A stretch of DNA of 64,000 bases from Jannaschia seosinensis (GTDB taxonomy: Bacteria; Pseudomonadota; Alphaproteobacteria; Rhodobacterales; Rhodobacteraceae), in the NCBI RefSeq assembly GCF_001408515.1, contig NZ_CYPR01000046.1:1-64000 (forward strand), written 5' to 3'. The notes below the pieces were generated by a model. It did no database searches. It worked only from the letters and a program-made list of their open reading frames with translations, and was not told where the DNA came from. Below are positions 38,635-47,640 of this stretch, piece by piece. Every line of letters starts with the position of its first letter. Position 1 is the first letter of the stretch. A program made the translations under genes and the position numbers.

Positions 38635-40076
38635 TTCGCTTCGTCGAGGAAGGCGCGCAGCGTCTCCAGCCGTTCGAGACATTTCTGTGCCGCTTCGACG
38701 ATTGCCTCGTCCGGCGCATCGGGCGGCATTACGTTGACACGCCGGGCCGCCTCCTGCGTCGGCAGGGCACCGATCGCGGCGGCCAGCGACAATAGAACGT
38801 GGGCCTCGTTCCGGATCGCCGCCGGTTCCGCCTTGGCGACAGCGGCCTGCATCCGCTGCGTCACGTCGGCCAGATCGCTGCGGATACCGGAAAGAAGGTC
38901 CGCCCCCGTCTCCGGCCCGGCTGTCGCCATCAGATCGGACAGGGTGACCGCCGACAAGGCCGGCGCCGCCTCGGGGCGCCAAGCCTCGGAATCCGGCGCG
39001 GCGTCGAGGTAATGCCGCACCGCCTTGCCGAACTCGTTCGCGTTTCCGATCGGCTTGGTCAGGATGCCCTCGGCTCCGGCCTCCGTGATCTCGTCGCGGC
39101 AATCGCGCAGCGCATGCGCGGTCAGCGCCACCAGCGCGGTCGGCGGCGCCACGCCGCGCGCCTGACGCAGCCGCTCCGCCCGAAGCACCTCAAGCCCGCC
39201 GAGCGTCGGCATCTCCACGTCGATCAGCGCAAGATCGAACCGCTCCCGCGCGAGCCAGTTCAACGCCTCGATCCCGTCGCGCGCCATCCTGCATTCGGCC
39301 CCGAAGCCTCGGAGGATCGCCTCGATCAGGGTCCGCACGGTATCGGAATCCTCGGCCACGAGGATGCGGCTGCCGGTCAGGCTCGGCACCTCGCGCAGTG
39401 CGGCCTCCCCGTCCCAAACCGAACGCGGCACGGTCAGGGTGACCCGCGCGCCCTGCCCCCCCTCCGTCTCCCGAAGGTTCTCCACGAGGAGAGCCGCCCC
39501 CATGGCGCGCGCATGAGCAGCGGCGATATGCAGGCCCAGACCGTCGGCCCCGCCCTCGCCCCGCCCGGCAAACAGGTCGCGCGTCTGCGCCAGCAATTCG
39601 GGCGGAAACCCGCCCCCGTCATCGGTGACGCAGAAGGCCAGCGTTCCGTCGCCGTGAACTTCTGCTGCGAGAACGACCGACGATCCGCCGGAATGACAGA
39701 CCGCGTTGCTCATCAGGTTGGCAAGGATACGGCGCAGTTGCAGCAGGTCGAGCCGGGCCGTCCGCGGCAGGTCGGACGGGCAATGCAGGTCCACCCCGAT
39801 GCCCGCATCCGCCGCCGCACCGCGCCAGCGCCGCGCCTCGTCCTGAAGGAATACGCGCAGGTCCAGCGCTTCGTCCGGCCGCTCCGGGGCCCGCGCCGTG
39901 TCCTGAAGCAGCTCGCCGATCAGTTCGATGAGCAAATCCGAAGCCGCCATCGCCCGATCGAGCTGCATCCGCGCGCGGCCGGGCAGGTCTTCGCGTCCGA
40001 TCAGGCGCAACCCTCCCGACACATCCGAAAGCGCGGACCGGATGTCATGCGCGAGGTGCCGATGCCCGTCGTTCAA
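38631..40076 (-). CDS. Soluble hybrid histidine kinase with receiver and Hpt-like domain
   Basis: A 481-residue protein without membrane helices or a sensor domain. It begins directly with the phosphoacceptor helix (His10 in LAHDIRSAL). The ATPase domain has the N box NLMSNAVCHS, DDGGGFPPE and GLGLHIAAAH. A receiver domain follows, with the phosphoacceptor Asp near 287 in LIDVEMPTLGG. The C-terminal helices hold an Hpt-like His near 425 (EAHVLLSLAAAIG), without the usual K-G after it. All four parts of a phosphorelay are in one chain. It overlaps the end of prpE by 4 bases, so its signal may relate to propionate or acyl-CoA status. That link is inference. Confidence 0.88.
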   Translation of the reverse strand: MNDGHRHLAHDIRSALSDVSGGLRLIGREDLPGRARMQLDRAMAASDLLIELIGELLQDTARAPERPDEALDLRVFLQDEARRWRGAAADAGIGVDLHCPSDLPRTARLDLLQLRRILANLMSNAVCHSGGSSVVLAAEVHGDGTLAFCVTDDGGGFPPELLAQTRDLFAGRGEGGADGLGLHIAAAHARAMGAALLVENLRETEGGQGARVTLTVPRSVWDGEAALREVPSLTGSRILVAEDSDTVRTLIEAILRGFGAECRMARDGIEALNWLARERFDLALIDVEMPTLGGLEVLRAERLRQARGVAPPTALVALTAHALRDCRDEITEAGAEGILTKPIGNANEFGKAVRHYLDAAPDSEAWRPEAAPALSAVTLSDLMATAGPETGADLLSGIRSDLADVTQRMQAAVAKAEPAAIRNEAHVLLSLAAAIGALPTQEAARRVNVMPPDAPDEAIVEAAQKCLERLETLRAFLDEAN

Positions 40077-41959
40077 CGCGGATAGCCGAGCCGGCCGAGC
40101 GCCACCCCGATCTCGTCGAGGACGACCGGGTCATCGATCGTGGCCGGCATCTTCCACGTCTCGCCATCCGCGATCTTGGCCATCGTGGCGCGCAGGATCT
40201 TACCCGACCGGGTCTTGGGAAGGCGGTCGACGACCATCGCCGCCTTGAACGCCGCGACCGGCCCGATCTGGTCGCGCACGAGGGCCACGCATTCCGCGAC
40301 CACCTCCGCCTCGGGTCGGTCGACACCCTTGGTCAGGCACAGGAACCCCATCGGCACCTGCCCCTTCAACGGATCGGCCGCGCCGATGACCGCGCATTCC
40401 GCCACGTCGGGATGGGTCGCCAGAACCTCCTCCATCGCGCCGGTCGACAGGCGGTGACCGGCGACGTTGATGACATCGTCCGTCCGCGCCATGATCCAGA
40501 GGTAGCCGTCCTCGTCCAGCATCCCCGCATCGCCCGTCGCGTAATAGCCCGGAAACGCATCGAGGTAGCTTGTCCGGAACCGCTCCGGCGCATTCCACAG
40601 CGTCGGGAACGTGCCCGGCGGCAGCGGCAGCTTCACCACGATCGCGCCCAGCGTCCCGGGCGGCAGTTCCTGTCCCCCCTCGTCGAGCACCCGCACGTTC
40701 CAGCCGGGCATCGGCACCGAAGGCGATCCGATCTTGATCGGCAGCCGCTCCAGCGAGACGGGGTTGGCGGCAATCGGGAAACCGGTCTCGGTCTGCCACC
40801 AATGGTCGATCACCGGCTTGCCCGTCACCTTTCCGATCCACTCCACCGTGTCCGGATCGGCCCGTTCCCCGGCGAGGAAGATGTTGCGCAGCTTCGACAG
40901 GTCGTGGCCCGCCATCTGCTTCGCCTCCGGATCCTCGCGCCGCACCGCCCGGAATGCCGTGGGCGCGGTGAAGAAGCTGACGACGTCGTGATCGGCGATC
41001 ACCCGCCAGAAGGTGGACGCATCGGGCGTGCCGACAGGCTTGCCCTCGAATACGACGCTGGTGCAGCCGTGGATGAGCGGCGCGTAACAGATGTAGCTGT
41101 GGCCCACGACCCAGCCCACGTCCGACGCGGCCCAGAAAACCTCGCCCGGCTTGGCATCGTAGATGTTGGCCATCGTCCAGTCGAGCGCCACGAGATGCCC
41201 CGCCGTCGGCCGCACGACGCCCTTGGGCGCGCCGGTCGTGCCGGATGTATAGAGGATATAGGCCGGGTGATCGCCCCGCACCGGGATGCAATCCACCGGC
41301 TCCGCCGCCGCGACGGCCTCGTGCCAATCGACATCGCGCGGGCCCATCTCGGCGCGCGCCTGCTCGCGCTGCAGGATCAGACAGAAATCGGGCGCGTGTT
41401 CCGCCTGCGCCAGCGCATCGTCGAGCAGCGGCTTGTAGGCCACCACCCGCGACGGCTCGATCCCGCAGGAACCGGCCAGCACCGCCTTCGGACGCGCGTC
41501 GTCGATCCGCACGGCCAGCTCATGCGCCGCGAAACCGCCGAACACGACCGAATGGATGGCCCCGATCCGCGCACAGGCCAGCATCGCCTCGACCGCCTCG
41601 GGTACCATCGGCATGTAGATGATCACCCGGTCGCCCACGCCCACGCCCCGCGCCGCCATCGCGCCGGCCAACCTCGCCACACGGTCCTGAAGCTCCGCAT
41701 AGGTGATCCGCGTGACCGACCCGGTGACCGGGCTGTCATGGATCAGCGCCAGCCGCTCTCCGTGGCCGGCGGCGACATGACGGTCCACCGCGTTCCAGCA
41801 CCCGTTGACCTGCGCGTCGCAGAACCATTCCTGCACCGGCCCGCCCTGGTCGCAGAGCGCCTGCGTCGGCGCGACCTCCCAATCGATCGCCTGCGCCTGC
41901 TCCATCCAGAACCCTTCCGGATCCCGCGCCGCGCGCTCCCATTCTTCCTTCCAGCCCAT
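40073..41959 (-). CDS. prpE: Propionyl-CoA synthetase (acyl-CoA synthetase)
   Basis: A 628-residue AMP-forming acyl-CoA synthetase. The ATP loop is YTSGTTGAPKGVV, the adenylate site is WWQTETGFPI, GDAGMLDEDGY closes the main domain, and the catalytic Lys is in PKTRSGKILRATM, a known target of lysine acylation. Length and motifs fit PrpE, which activates propionate; acetate and other short acids are alternatives. It is read before the hybrid kinase gene, in one transcript. Confidence 0.9.
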   Translation of the reverse strand: MGWKEEWERAARDPEGFWMEQAQAIDWEVAPTQALCDQGGPVQEWFCDAQVNGCWNAVDRHVAAGHGERLALIHDSPVTGSVTRITYAELQDRVARLAGAMAARGVGVGDRVIIYMPMVPEAVEAMLACARIGAIHSVVFGGFAAHELAVRIDDARPKAVLAGSCGIEPSRVVAYKPLLDDALAQAEHAPDFCLILQREQARAEMGPRDVDWHEAVAAAEPVDCIPVRGDHPAYILYTSGTTGAPKGVVRPTAGHLVALDWTMANIYDAKPGEVFWAASDVGWVVGHSYICYAPLIHGCTSVVFEGKPVGTPDASTFWRVIADHDVVSFFTAPTAFRAVRREDPEAKQMAGHDLSKLRNIFLAGERADPDTVEWIGKVTGKPVIDHWWQTETGFPIAANPVSLERLPIKIGSPSVPMPGWNVRVLDEGGQELPPGTLGAIVVKLPLPPGTFPTLWNAPERFRTSYLDAFPGYYATGDAGMLDEDGYLWIMARTDDVINVAGHRLSTGAMEEVLATHPDVAECAVIGAADPLKGQVPMGFLCLTKGVDRPEAEVVAECVALVRDQIGPVAAFKAAMVVDRLPKTRSGKILRATMAKIADGETWKMPATIDDPVVLDEIGVALGRLGYPR

Positions 41960-42110
41960 GACGCCTCCCCCGCATCGCTTGCCGAAGCTTAGGGAGCGCG
42001 GCTCCGCGCGGCAAGCCGGACGGTCGATCGTCGTCGCCCGCAGATAACGGTCGCTTTACCTTCGCCGGTCCCGCGGGCATCCTGCGCCCGGAAACGACCC
42101 GTGAGCATGC

Positions 42111-42542
42111 ATGATGGACCTTCGCCAGCTTGACGAGACGACCTACGCCGCGCCGCAACTTGACCCCGAGGATATGGCCGCGCTTGCCGCGGACGGGGTG
42201 ACCACGCTGATCTGCAACCGCCCGGATGCGGAGGTACCGCCGTCGCAACGCGCGGCGGCGATGCAGCAGGCGGCCGAAGCAGCCGGGATCGCCTTTGTCT
42301 TCAATCCAGTCACGATGCCCGCTCTGACGATGGAGGCGGTGGAGGAGCAGGCCGAGGCCATCGACAACGCAGACGGCAAGGTCGTGGCCTATTGCGCCTC
42401 GGGCACGCGGTCCACGGTGCTCTGGGCGCTGGCCTCTGCGGGACAGATCCCGACCGACGACATCCTCGCGGCGACGGCACGGGCGGGCTACCCGCTCGAC
42501 AAGCTGCGCCCGCAGATCGAAGCGCTGGAGGCGGCGCGATGA
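42111..42542 (+). CDS. TIGR01244/DUF442 phosphatase-like protein
   Basis: A 143-residue protein of the dual-specificity-phosphatase fold, group TIGR01244 (Blh N-domain-like). The P-loop is YCASGTRST with Cys95 and Arg100, and CNRPDAE is the other conserved motif. Homologues are linked to sulfur or sulfide metabolism in several bacteria, but the substrate is unknown. The stop overlaps the start of the nitrile-hydratase-type gene (ATGA), so the products are probably made in step. Confidence 0.85.
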   Translation: MMDLRQLDETTYAAPQLDPEDMAALAADGVTTLICNRPDAEVPPSQRAAAMQQAAEAAGIAFVFNPVTMPALTMEAVEEQAEAIDNADGKVVAYCASGTRSTVLWALASAGQIPTDDILAATARAGYPLDKLRPQIEALEAAR

Positions 42543-42877
42543 GCGACAGCCCGGGCAACCGCTGGCACGACATGGGCGGGGATGTCGCCGGCCCGGTGCC
42601 CGGCGACGACCACGACTTCGCCCTTTGGGAAAAGCGGGTTGATGCGCTGGTCATCCTCGCCGGCCTCAAGGGCGTCTTCACCGTCGACGGCCTGCGCCGC
42701 GTGCTTGAGGATATGGGCGAGGAGGCGTTCGAAACCTTGACCTATTACGAACGATGGGTCGCCGCGCTGAACCAGAACATGCTGGAGACCGGGATTTACT
42801 CCGTCGCCGAGCTCGGCGAGCGGATGGAGGCAGTTCGCGCCCGTGGCACCACCTATGCCGAGGCGGCGGATGGATAA
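42539..42877 (+). CDS. Nitrile hydratase / thiocyanate hydrolase subunit (beta N-terminal half)
   Basis: A 112-residue protein equal to the N-terminal half of nitrile hydratase beta subunits. It has HDMGGDVAGPV at the start, WEKRVDALVILAG, and a helical part with TYYERWVAALNQNMLETG. In thiocyanate hydrolase and some three-subunit nitrile hydratases the beta chain is split just here. The HDMGG start argues against an accessory-protein identity, although P14K-type activators share the helical part. The ATG overlaps the preceding stop, and its own stop overlaps the next gene by 8 bases. Confidence 0.82.
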   Translation: MSDSPGNRWHDMGGDVAGPVPGDDHDFALWEKRVDALVILAGLKGVFTVDGLRRVLEDMGEEAFETLTYYERWVAALNQNMLETGIYSVAELGERMEAVRARGTTYAEAADG

Positions 42878-43145
42878 CCTCGCCCCCGGCACCTCGGTCC
42901 GCGTCCGCGCCATGCGCCCGCCGGGTCACGTGCGCACGCCGGGCTACCTGCGCGGCCGGATCGGCATCGTGGAGCGCGCCCTCGGCCCGTTCCCCAACCC
43001 CGAACAACTCGCCTACGGGCATGCCGCCGCCCGTCTGCCCCTCTACCGCGTCCGCTTTCGCATGGGCGATCTGTGGCCGTCCACTGAGACGCCGGACGAC
43101 ACGCTCGACGCCGAGATCTACGCTCATTGGCTGGAGCCGCTTTGA
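42870..43145 (+). CDS. Nitrile hydratase / thiocyanate hydrolase subunit (beta C-terminal half)
   Basis: A 91-residue SH3-like barrel equal to the C-terminal half of nitrile hydratase beta chains: VRVRAMRPPGHVRTPGYLRG, then PLYRVRFRMGDLW and YAHWLEPL at the end. It completes the beta chain with the gene before it and contacts the metal subunit encoded next. The ATG at 42870 is chosen because it begins MDNLAPGTSVRV directly. Its TGA shares one base with the following ATG. Confidence 0.85.
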   Translation: MDNLAPGTSVRVRAMRPPGHVRTPGYLRGRIGIVERALGPFPNPEQLAYGHAAARLPLYRVRFRMGDLWPSTETPDDTLDAEIYAHWLEPL

Positions 43146-43780
43146 TGCCGCACGACCACCACGACCACCTCAGCCCGTCGGGCCACCCTTACCGGCCCGA
43201 TCAGGATACCGGCCTCACCGATTGGCAGGTCATGGAGATCGCGATCCGCGAATTGATGATCGAGAAGGAGATCGTCACCGCCGCCGAGGTCCAGAACCAG
43301 ATCGACGCCATGGATGCCCGCTCCCCCGCGCAAGGCGCCGCGCTCGTCGCTCGGGCCTGGACCGATCCCGCCTTCCGCGACCGCCTGCTAACTGATGGGT
43401 CGGCGGCCTGCGCGGAGATGGGGTTCGATGTCGGGCCGATGCGCCTGATCGCGGTCGAGAACACCGACAGCATCCACAACGTCGTCGTCTGCACGCTCTG
43501 CTCCTGCTACCCGCGCAACCTGCTGGGCCTGCCGCCCGACTGGTACAAGTCGCGCGCCTATCGCAGCCGCACCGTCCGCGAGCCGCGGCGTGTCCTGTCG
43601 GAATTCGGCCTCGACCTGCCCGCCGACGTGACCGTGCGCGTGCACGACTCGACCGCCGACATGCGCTATATCGTGGTGCCCGCACGCCCCGAGGGGACGT
43701 CCGGCATGGACGAGGCGGCGCTTGCGGCGCTGGTCACGCGCGACAGCATGATCGGCGTGGGGATTGCGAAAGCGGGCTGA
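43145..43780 (+). CDS. Nitrile hydratase / thiocyanate hydrolase metal-binding subunit
   Basis: A 211-residue alpha-type subunit holding the metal. The site is Cys116-Thr-Leu-Cys119-Ser-Cys121; Thr at the second place marks the cobalt form. The residues that clamp the oxidised cysteines follow: WYKSRAYRSR and VREPRRVL. The N-terminus is His-rich (HDHHDH). It would hydrate nitriles to amides or hydrolyse thiocyanate; sequence does not settle which. Order (beta-N, beta-C, alpha) is that of thiocyanate hydrolase genes. No cobalt activator gene is in the window. Confidence 0.9.
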   Translation: MPHDHHDHLSPSGHPYRPDQDTGLTDWQVMEIAIRELMIEKEIVTAAEVQNQIDAMDARSPAQGAALVARAWTDPAFRDRLLTDGSAACAEMGFDVGPMRLIAVENTDSIHNVVVCTLCSCYPRNLLGLPPDWYKSRAYRSRTVREPRRVLSEFGLDLPADVTVRVHDSTADMRYIVVPARPEGTSGMDEAALAALVTRDSMIGVGIAKAG

Positions 43781-43801
43781 GAGCCGCGCCGTCCCGCCCC
43801 C

Positions 43802-44785
43802 TCAGCGCCCCCGGATTCGCGGGTCCAAAGCATCGCGCAGGCCGTCACCCACATAGTTGATCGACAGGACCACGAGGCTGATCGCGAGGCCCGGCCAGAA
43901 GGCGCGTCCGGGATAGAGCTCCAGATAGGACACCCCGTCGTTCAAAAGCCGGCCCCATGTTGGAAAGTCGGGCGGAAACCCGAGGCCGAGGAAGGACAGC
44001 GCCGATTCCGTGATAATTGCCGTGGCGATGCCCAGCGTCGCGGAAACCATGATCGGCGAGAGGATGTTCGGCAGGACATGGCGCGTCACGATCCGGCGCG
44101 ACGGCGTCCCGGTGGCGCGCGCGGCCAGCACGAACTCCCGCTCTTTCAACGCAAGCACGTCGCCCCGCACGATCCGCGCGGTCTGCATCCACGACGTGAT
44201 CCCGATGGCGGAGACGATGAGGATGAATATCCCGGTCTCGATCCCGAAAGCGGCCGTCAGAGGCTCCCGGAACAAGAGCACCATGACCAGAAGGAGCGGC
44301 AGCAGCGGCAGCGCGAGGAACAGGTCCGTGAACCGCATCAGCGGCCCGTCGAGCCGCCGGAAATACCCCGCCATCACGCCGATCAGCGTCCCTAGCACGA
44401 GGCTCAGCGCCATCGCCGTCAGCCCCACGGCCAGAGAGATCCGTCCGCCCTGCATCACCCGTGCGAAGATGTCCCGGCCGAGTTGATCGGTGCCCAGCGG
44501 ATGCACGAGGCTGATGCCCTGATTGCGCGAACGGATATCCGTCTCGGTCGGGTCGAGCGGCCAGATCATCGGGCCGATCACGACCATCAGCACGATGGCA
44601 AGGAACACCGCCGCCCCCGCCAGCGCGCCCTTGTGGCTGCTGAATTGGTCCCAGACGTCCCACCACTGGCTGCGCGCGCGGGTCATCAGGATCGGCTCTG
44701 CCCCGGCGACGGGGGCGGATGCGGCGACCGTACCGAATTCGGAGCCGATGGCGGTGCCCGGCGCGCGGGCGTCGTGTTCAGTCAT
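43802..44785 (-). CDS. Peptide-type ABC transporter permease (DppC-like)
   Basis: A 327-residue inner-membrane permease. An extended cytoplasmic N-terminus leads to a membrane helix at about 55-78 (LAGAAVFLAIVLMVVIGP), HPLGTDQLGRDIFARV, and five more helices with the EAA loop (EFVLAARATGTPSRRIVTRH). It pairs with the DppB-like protein encoded just before it, overlapping by 8 bases. It is the last gene of the dpp-like operon. Confidence 0.93.
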   Translation of the reverse strand: MTEHDARAPGTAIGSEFGTVAASAPVAGAEPILMTRARSQWWDVWDQFSSHKGALAGAAVFLAIVLMVVIGPMIWPLDPTETDIRSRNQGISLVHPLGTDQLGRDIFARVMQGGRISLAVGLTAMALSLVLGTLIGVMAGYFRRLDGPLMRFTDLFLALPLLPLLLVMVLLFREPLTAAFGIETGIFILIVSAIGITSWMQTARIVRGDVLALKEREFVLAARATGTPSRRIVTRHVLPNILSPIMVSATLGIATAIITESALSFLGLGFPPDFPTWGRLLNDGVSYLELYPGRAFWPGLAISLVVLSINYVGDGLRDALDPRIRGR

Positions 44786-45785
44786 AGCGAATCCTCGGGT
44801 CGAGCATCCCGTAAAGGACGTCGGCGATCAGGTTGAACAGCACGATCAGCACCGCGAAGATGAAGGTCAGCGTCTGCACCATCGGCAGGTCGTTGGCCTG
44901 GATCGCGGTGATCAGGAGTTGCCCGATCCCGTTCACCTTGAACACCTGCTCGGTGATGATCGCACCGCCGAAGATCGACGGCACGCCGAGCGCGATGACC
45001 GTGACCACCGGGATCATCGAGTTGCGCAGCACGTGGACCAGCACGACCGTATTTTCGCGGAGGCCCTTGGCGCGGGCGGTGCGGACATAGTCCTGGTTGA
45101 GGTTGTCGAGCATCGAGGCCCGCATGAAGCGCGACAGCTGCGACGTGATCTGCAGCGCGAGGACCATCACCGGCAGGAACATCTGCCGGACCTGCATCCC
45201 GAACGCCTCCCAGGAATTCACCTCCAGCGTCGTGTCGTAGATCGACGGGAACCACCGCAGCTGCACCGCGAAGATGAGGATCACGAGAACCCCCGAGAAG
45301 AAGGGCGGGACCGAAAAGCCCACCATCGTCACGAACGTCCCCGCCTGATCGAAGATCGAATACTGGCGATAGGCCGAATAGATGCCCACCGGGATCGCGA
45401 TCAGGATGGCGACGACATAGGCCGTGCCAACCACCCAGAGTGTCTGGGGAATGCGCTCCGCGATGGCGATGAAGACCGGCGCGCGGTTCTGCCAGGAGAT
45501 GATCCGCAGCTTGCCCTCGGCGAAGCCGGTCCCGAACAGCGCGTCGAAGACGTTGAGCGGCTCGATCCAGAAGAACTGGATGATCCACTTCCAGAAGCGG
45601 ATATGCATCGGCTCGCCCAGGCCCAGAGCGACACGCATCTGCTCCTTCACCTCGGAGGGCACGGTCAGCGGCACGTTCGCCATGGGGTCGCCGGGCGCCA
45701 GCTCCAGCAGAAGGAAGATCACCAGCGCGATGAACAGAAGCGTCGGGATCGCGAAGAGCAATCGCCGGATCGTGAAGGTCAGCAT
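44778..45785 (-). CDS. Peptide-type ABC transporter permease (DppB-like)
   Basis: A 335-residue permease with an N-terminal membrane helix (RLLFAIPTLLFIALVIFLLL), a long periplasmic insert, and the C-terminal transport core carrying the EAA loop DYVRTARAKGLRENTVV. It forms the channel with the next gene product. The gene lies behind a 142-base gap from the binding-protein gene; that gap contains a strong nested dyad, so its transcript level may be lower. Confidence 0.93.
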   Translation of the reverse strand: MLTFTIRRLLFAIPTLLFIALVIFLLLELAPGDPMANVPLTVPSEVKEQMRVALGLGEPMHIRFWKWIIQFFWIEPLNVFDALFGTGFAEGKLRIISWQNRAPVFIAIAERIPQTLWVVGTAYVVAILIAIPVGIYSAYRQYSIFDQAGTFVTMVGFSVPPFFSGVLVILIFAVQLRWFPSIYDTTLEVNSWEAFGMQVRQMFLPVMVLALQITSQLSRFMRASMLDNLNQDYVRTARAKGLRENTVVLVHVLRNSMIPVVTVIALGVPSIFGGAIITEQVFKVNGIGQLLITAIQANDLPMVQTLTFIFAVLIVLFNLIADVLYGMLDPRIRYD

Positions 45786-45821
45786 GGGCCATCCTGTTGC
45801 GGGGGTGGCGTGGCAGGTCGT

Positions 45822-45875
45822 GGTGGGTTTCCACCGGTCCCGCCGACCATCGGTCGGGGCGAGTGGAAACCCACC
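45822..45875. repeat. Nested dyad between binding-protein and permease genes
   Basis: GGTGGGTTTCCAC (45822-45834) and GTGGAAACCCACC (45863-45875) are a perfect 13-bp inverted repeat. Between them, CCGACC and GGTCGG form an inner 6-bp hairpin around three bases. The structure can form in RNA on either strand. There is no T tract. Placed after the binding-protein gene, it likely protects that mRNA or attenuates the downstream permease genes, as REP-like elements do in malE-malF. Confidence 0.75.
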
Positions 45876-45927
45876 GCGGGGGCGCGGCGGGATCGGGGAC
45901 GGCGCGGACGCCGCCCCCGGCTTCGGA

Positions 45928-47640
45928 TCATTCGCTGATGCGGTACCAGTCGGCGGCGTTCCACAACTCGCTGTCCCAGACGTTCAGCTTGACGCCGCCC
46001 AGGTCGTTGGCGTGCGCCGACAGACGGCCGCGGTGAACCAGCGGGATCATCCCGCCGTTCTGGACGTACATGTCGTTGAGCGCCTTGGCGATCGACTGGC
46101 GGGCCAGCGGATCTGCGGTTTCCGCCAGCTCGTTCCAGAGCGCGTCATACTCCTCCATGCAGAAGCGGGAGATGTTCTCGCCCTGCCACTGGGTCTCGGG
46201 CCGCGGAGCCTTGTCGCACAGGCCGTTGGCCAGATAGGCCTGCGGATCGGTGCCGTTGAAGGTGTTGGCGTACATCTCGACATCGGCATAGAACTTCTGG
46301 AACGTGTCGGGCGACCCCGCATCGCCGCCGAAGAAGACCGACGAGTTGACGTTGCGAAGCTCGACCGCGAAGCCGATCTCCTCCCACCATTCCTTGATCA
46401 GCGCCTGGAAGTCCTGACGCACGGCGTTGGTCGAGCTCTGGTAGAGGATGCGCAGTTCCACGCCGTCCTTCTCGCGCACGCCGTCGCCGTCGGTATCGAC
46501 CCAGCCGGCCTGCTCCAGCATCTGCTTGGCGCCTTCGAGGTCCTGCTCGTCGCAGGTCATTGAGGTGGAGGAATAAATCTCCGGGGCGGGCACCCAGTTG
46601 CAGGTCACGCGGCCTGCCTGCCCATAGCCGATCTCGACCAGAAGCGGCCGGTCGATCGCCATCGACATCGCGTTATAGACCGCCGGCTCACCGAGGAACG
46701 GATGCGGACGGATGACCGAACGCTCCTCCGGAGGCAGGGACGGATCGGGGTTGGTGTTGTTGAGCATGATACGCTCGAGCAGCGGGCCGAAACCCGCGAC
46801 GGCCTGACCCTGCCCGCCCGCTTCCATCCGCGCGATCACGTCGGGGGCAAGCTGCAGGTTCCAGGCGTAATCGAACTCGCCCGTCTGCATCACCGCGCGA
46901 CCGGCCGCATCGGCATCGCCGCCGCCCTTGAAGTTCACGCTGGCGAAGGCCGGCTTGCCTTCCTCACGAAAGTTGGGGTTGGCCGAGAGCGAGATCACGT
47001 CGTTCGTGCGGAACTCGTCCACGACGAAGGGGCCGGTGCCGATCGGGTTGAAGTTCTCCTCGGTGCAGGACGACGCGGCCGCGCCGACGCAATTCTCGAA
47101 CTGGGCCTTCTGCAGGATCGGGCTCTCTCCGCCGGTGAAGGCGGTATAGGGATAGGGCTTCGGCTCGGCGAAGTTGACGACGACGGTATGTTCGTCCGGG
47201 GTCTCGACGCTTTCGATGCCTTCAAACTTTGTGATCTGCGCACAGCCGCCTTCGGGGTGGGTGCAGTATTCGTAGGTGAACTTGACGTCTTCGGCCGTGA
47301 AGGGCGTGCCGTCCGACCACACGACGTCATCGCGCAGCTTCCACGTGATCTGCTTGAGATCCTCGGAGACGCCGCCATTCTCGACGGTGGGAACCTCCGT
47401 GGCCAGCCAGGGCTGGATCGCACCGGTTTCGTCGAAACGGGCCAGCGGCTCGACGATCAGGCTCGCCGCCTCGACATCCTTGGTGCCGCCCGACAGGAAC
47501 GGGTTCAGGGTCGAGGGCGCCTGCCAGTAGATGATGTTGACCTCGCCGTCGCGGCCGCGCTCGCCCATATGGGCTTCGGCCAGCGCCGTGGCCGGCACCA
47601 GGGCCGCCGCGGACGCCATCAGGGCGTGTGAGAGTTTCAT
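45928..47640 (-). CDS. Peptide/nickel-type ABC transporter substrate-binding protein
   Basis: A 570-residue periplasmic binding protein of family 5 (DppA/OppA type). Residues 1-22 are a signal peptide ([21 protein letters not shown]). Early lobe motifs are [15 protein letters not shown] and [17 protein letters not shown], and [18 protein letters not shown] is the family signature. It delivers peptides or similar solutes to the permeases. GGAGGAACCCG precedes the ATG. The operon order is unusual in that both ATPase genes come first. Confidence 0.93.
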   Translation of the reverse strand: MKLSHALMASAAALVPATALAEAHMGERGRDGEVNIIYWQAPSTLNPFLSGGTKDVEAASLIVEPLARFDETGAIQPWLATEVPTVENGGVSEDLKQITWKLRDDVVWSDGTPFTAEDVKFTYEYCTHPEGGCAQITKFEGIESVETPDEHTVVVNFAEPKPYPYTAFTGGESPILQKAQFENCVGAAASSCTEENFNPIGTGPFVVDEFRTNDVISLSANPNFREEGKPAFASVNFKGGGDADAAGRAVMQTGEFDYAWNLQLAPDVIARMEAGGQGQAVAGFGPLLERIMLNNTNPDPSLPPEERSVIRPHPFLGEPAVYNAMSMAIDRPLLVEIGYGQAGRVTCNWVPAPEIYSSTSMTCDEQDLEGAKQMLEQAGWVDTDGDGVREKDGVELRILYQSSTNAVRQDFQALIKEWWEEIGFAVELRNVNSSVFFGGDAGSPDTFQKFYADVEMYANTFNGTDPQAYLANGLCDKAPRPETQWQGENISRFCMEEYDALWNELAETADPLARQSIAKALNDMYVQNGGMIPLVHRGRLSAHANDLGGVKLNVWDSELWNAADWYRISE

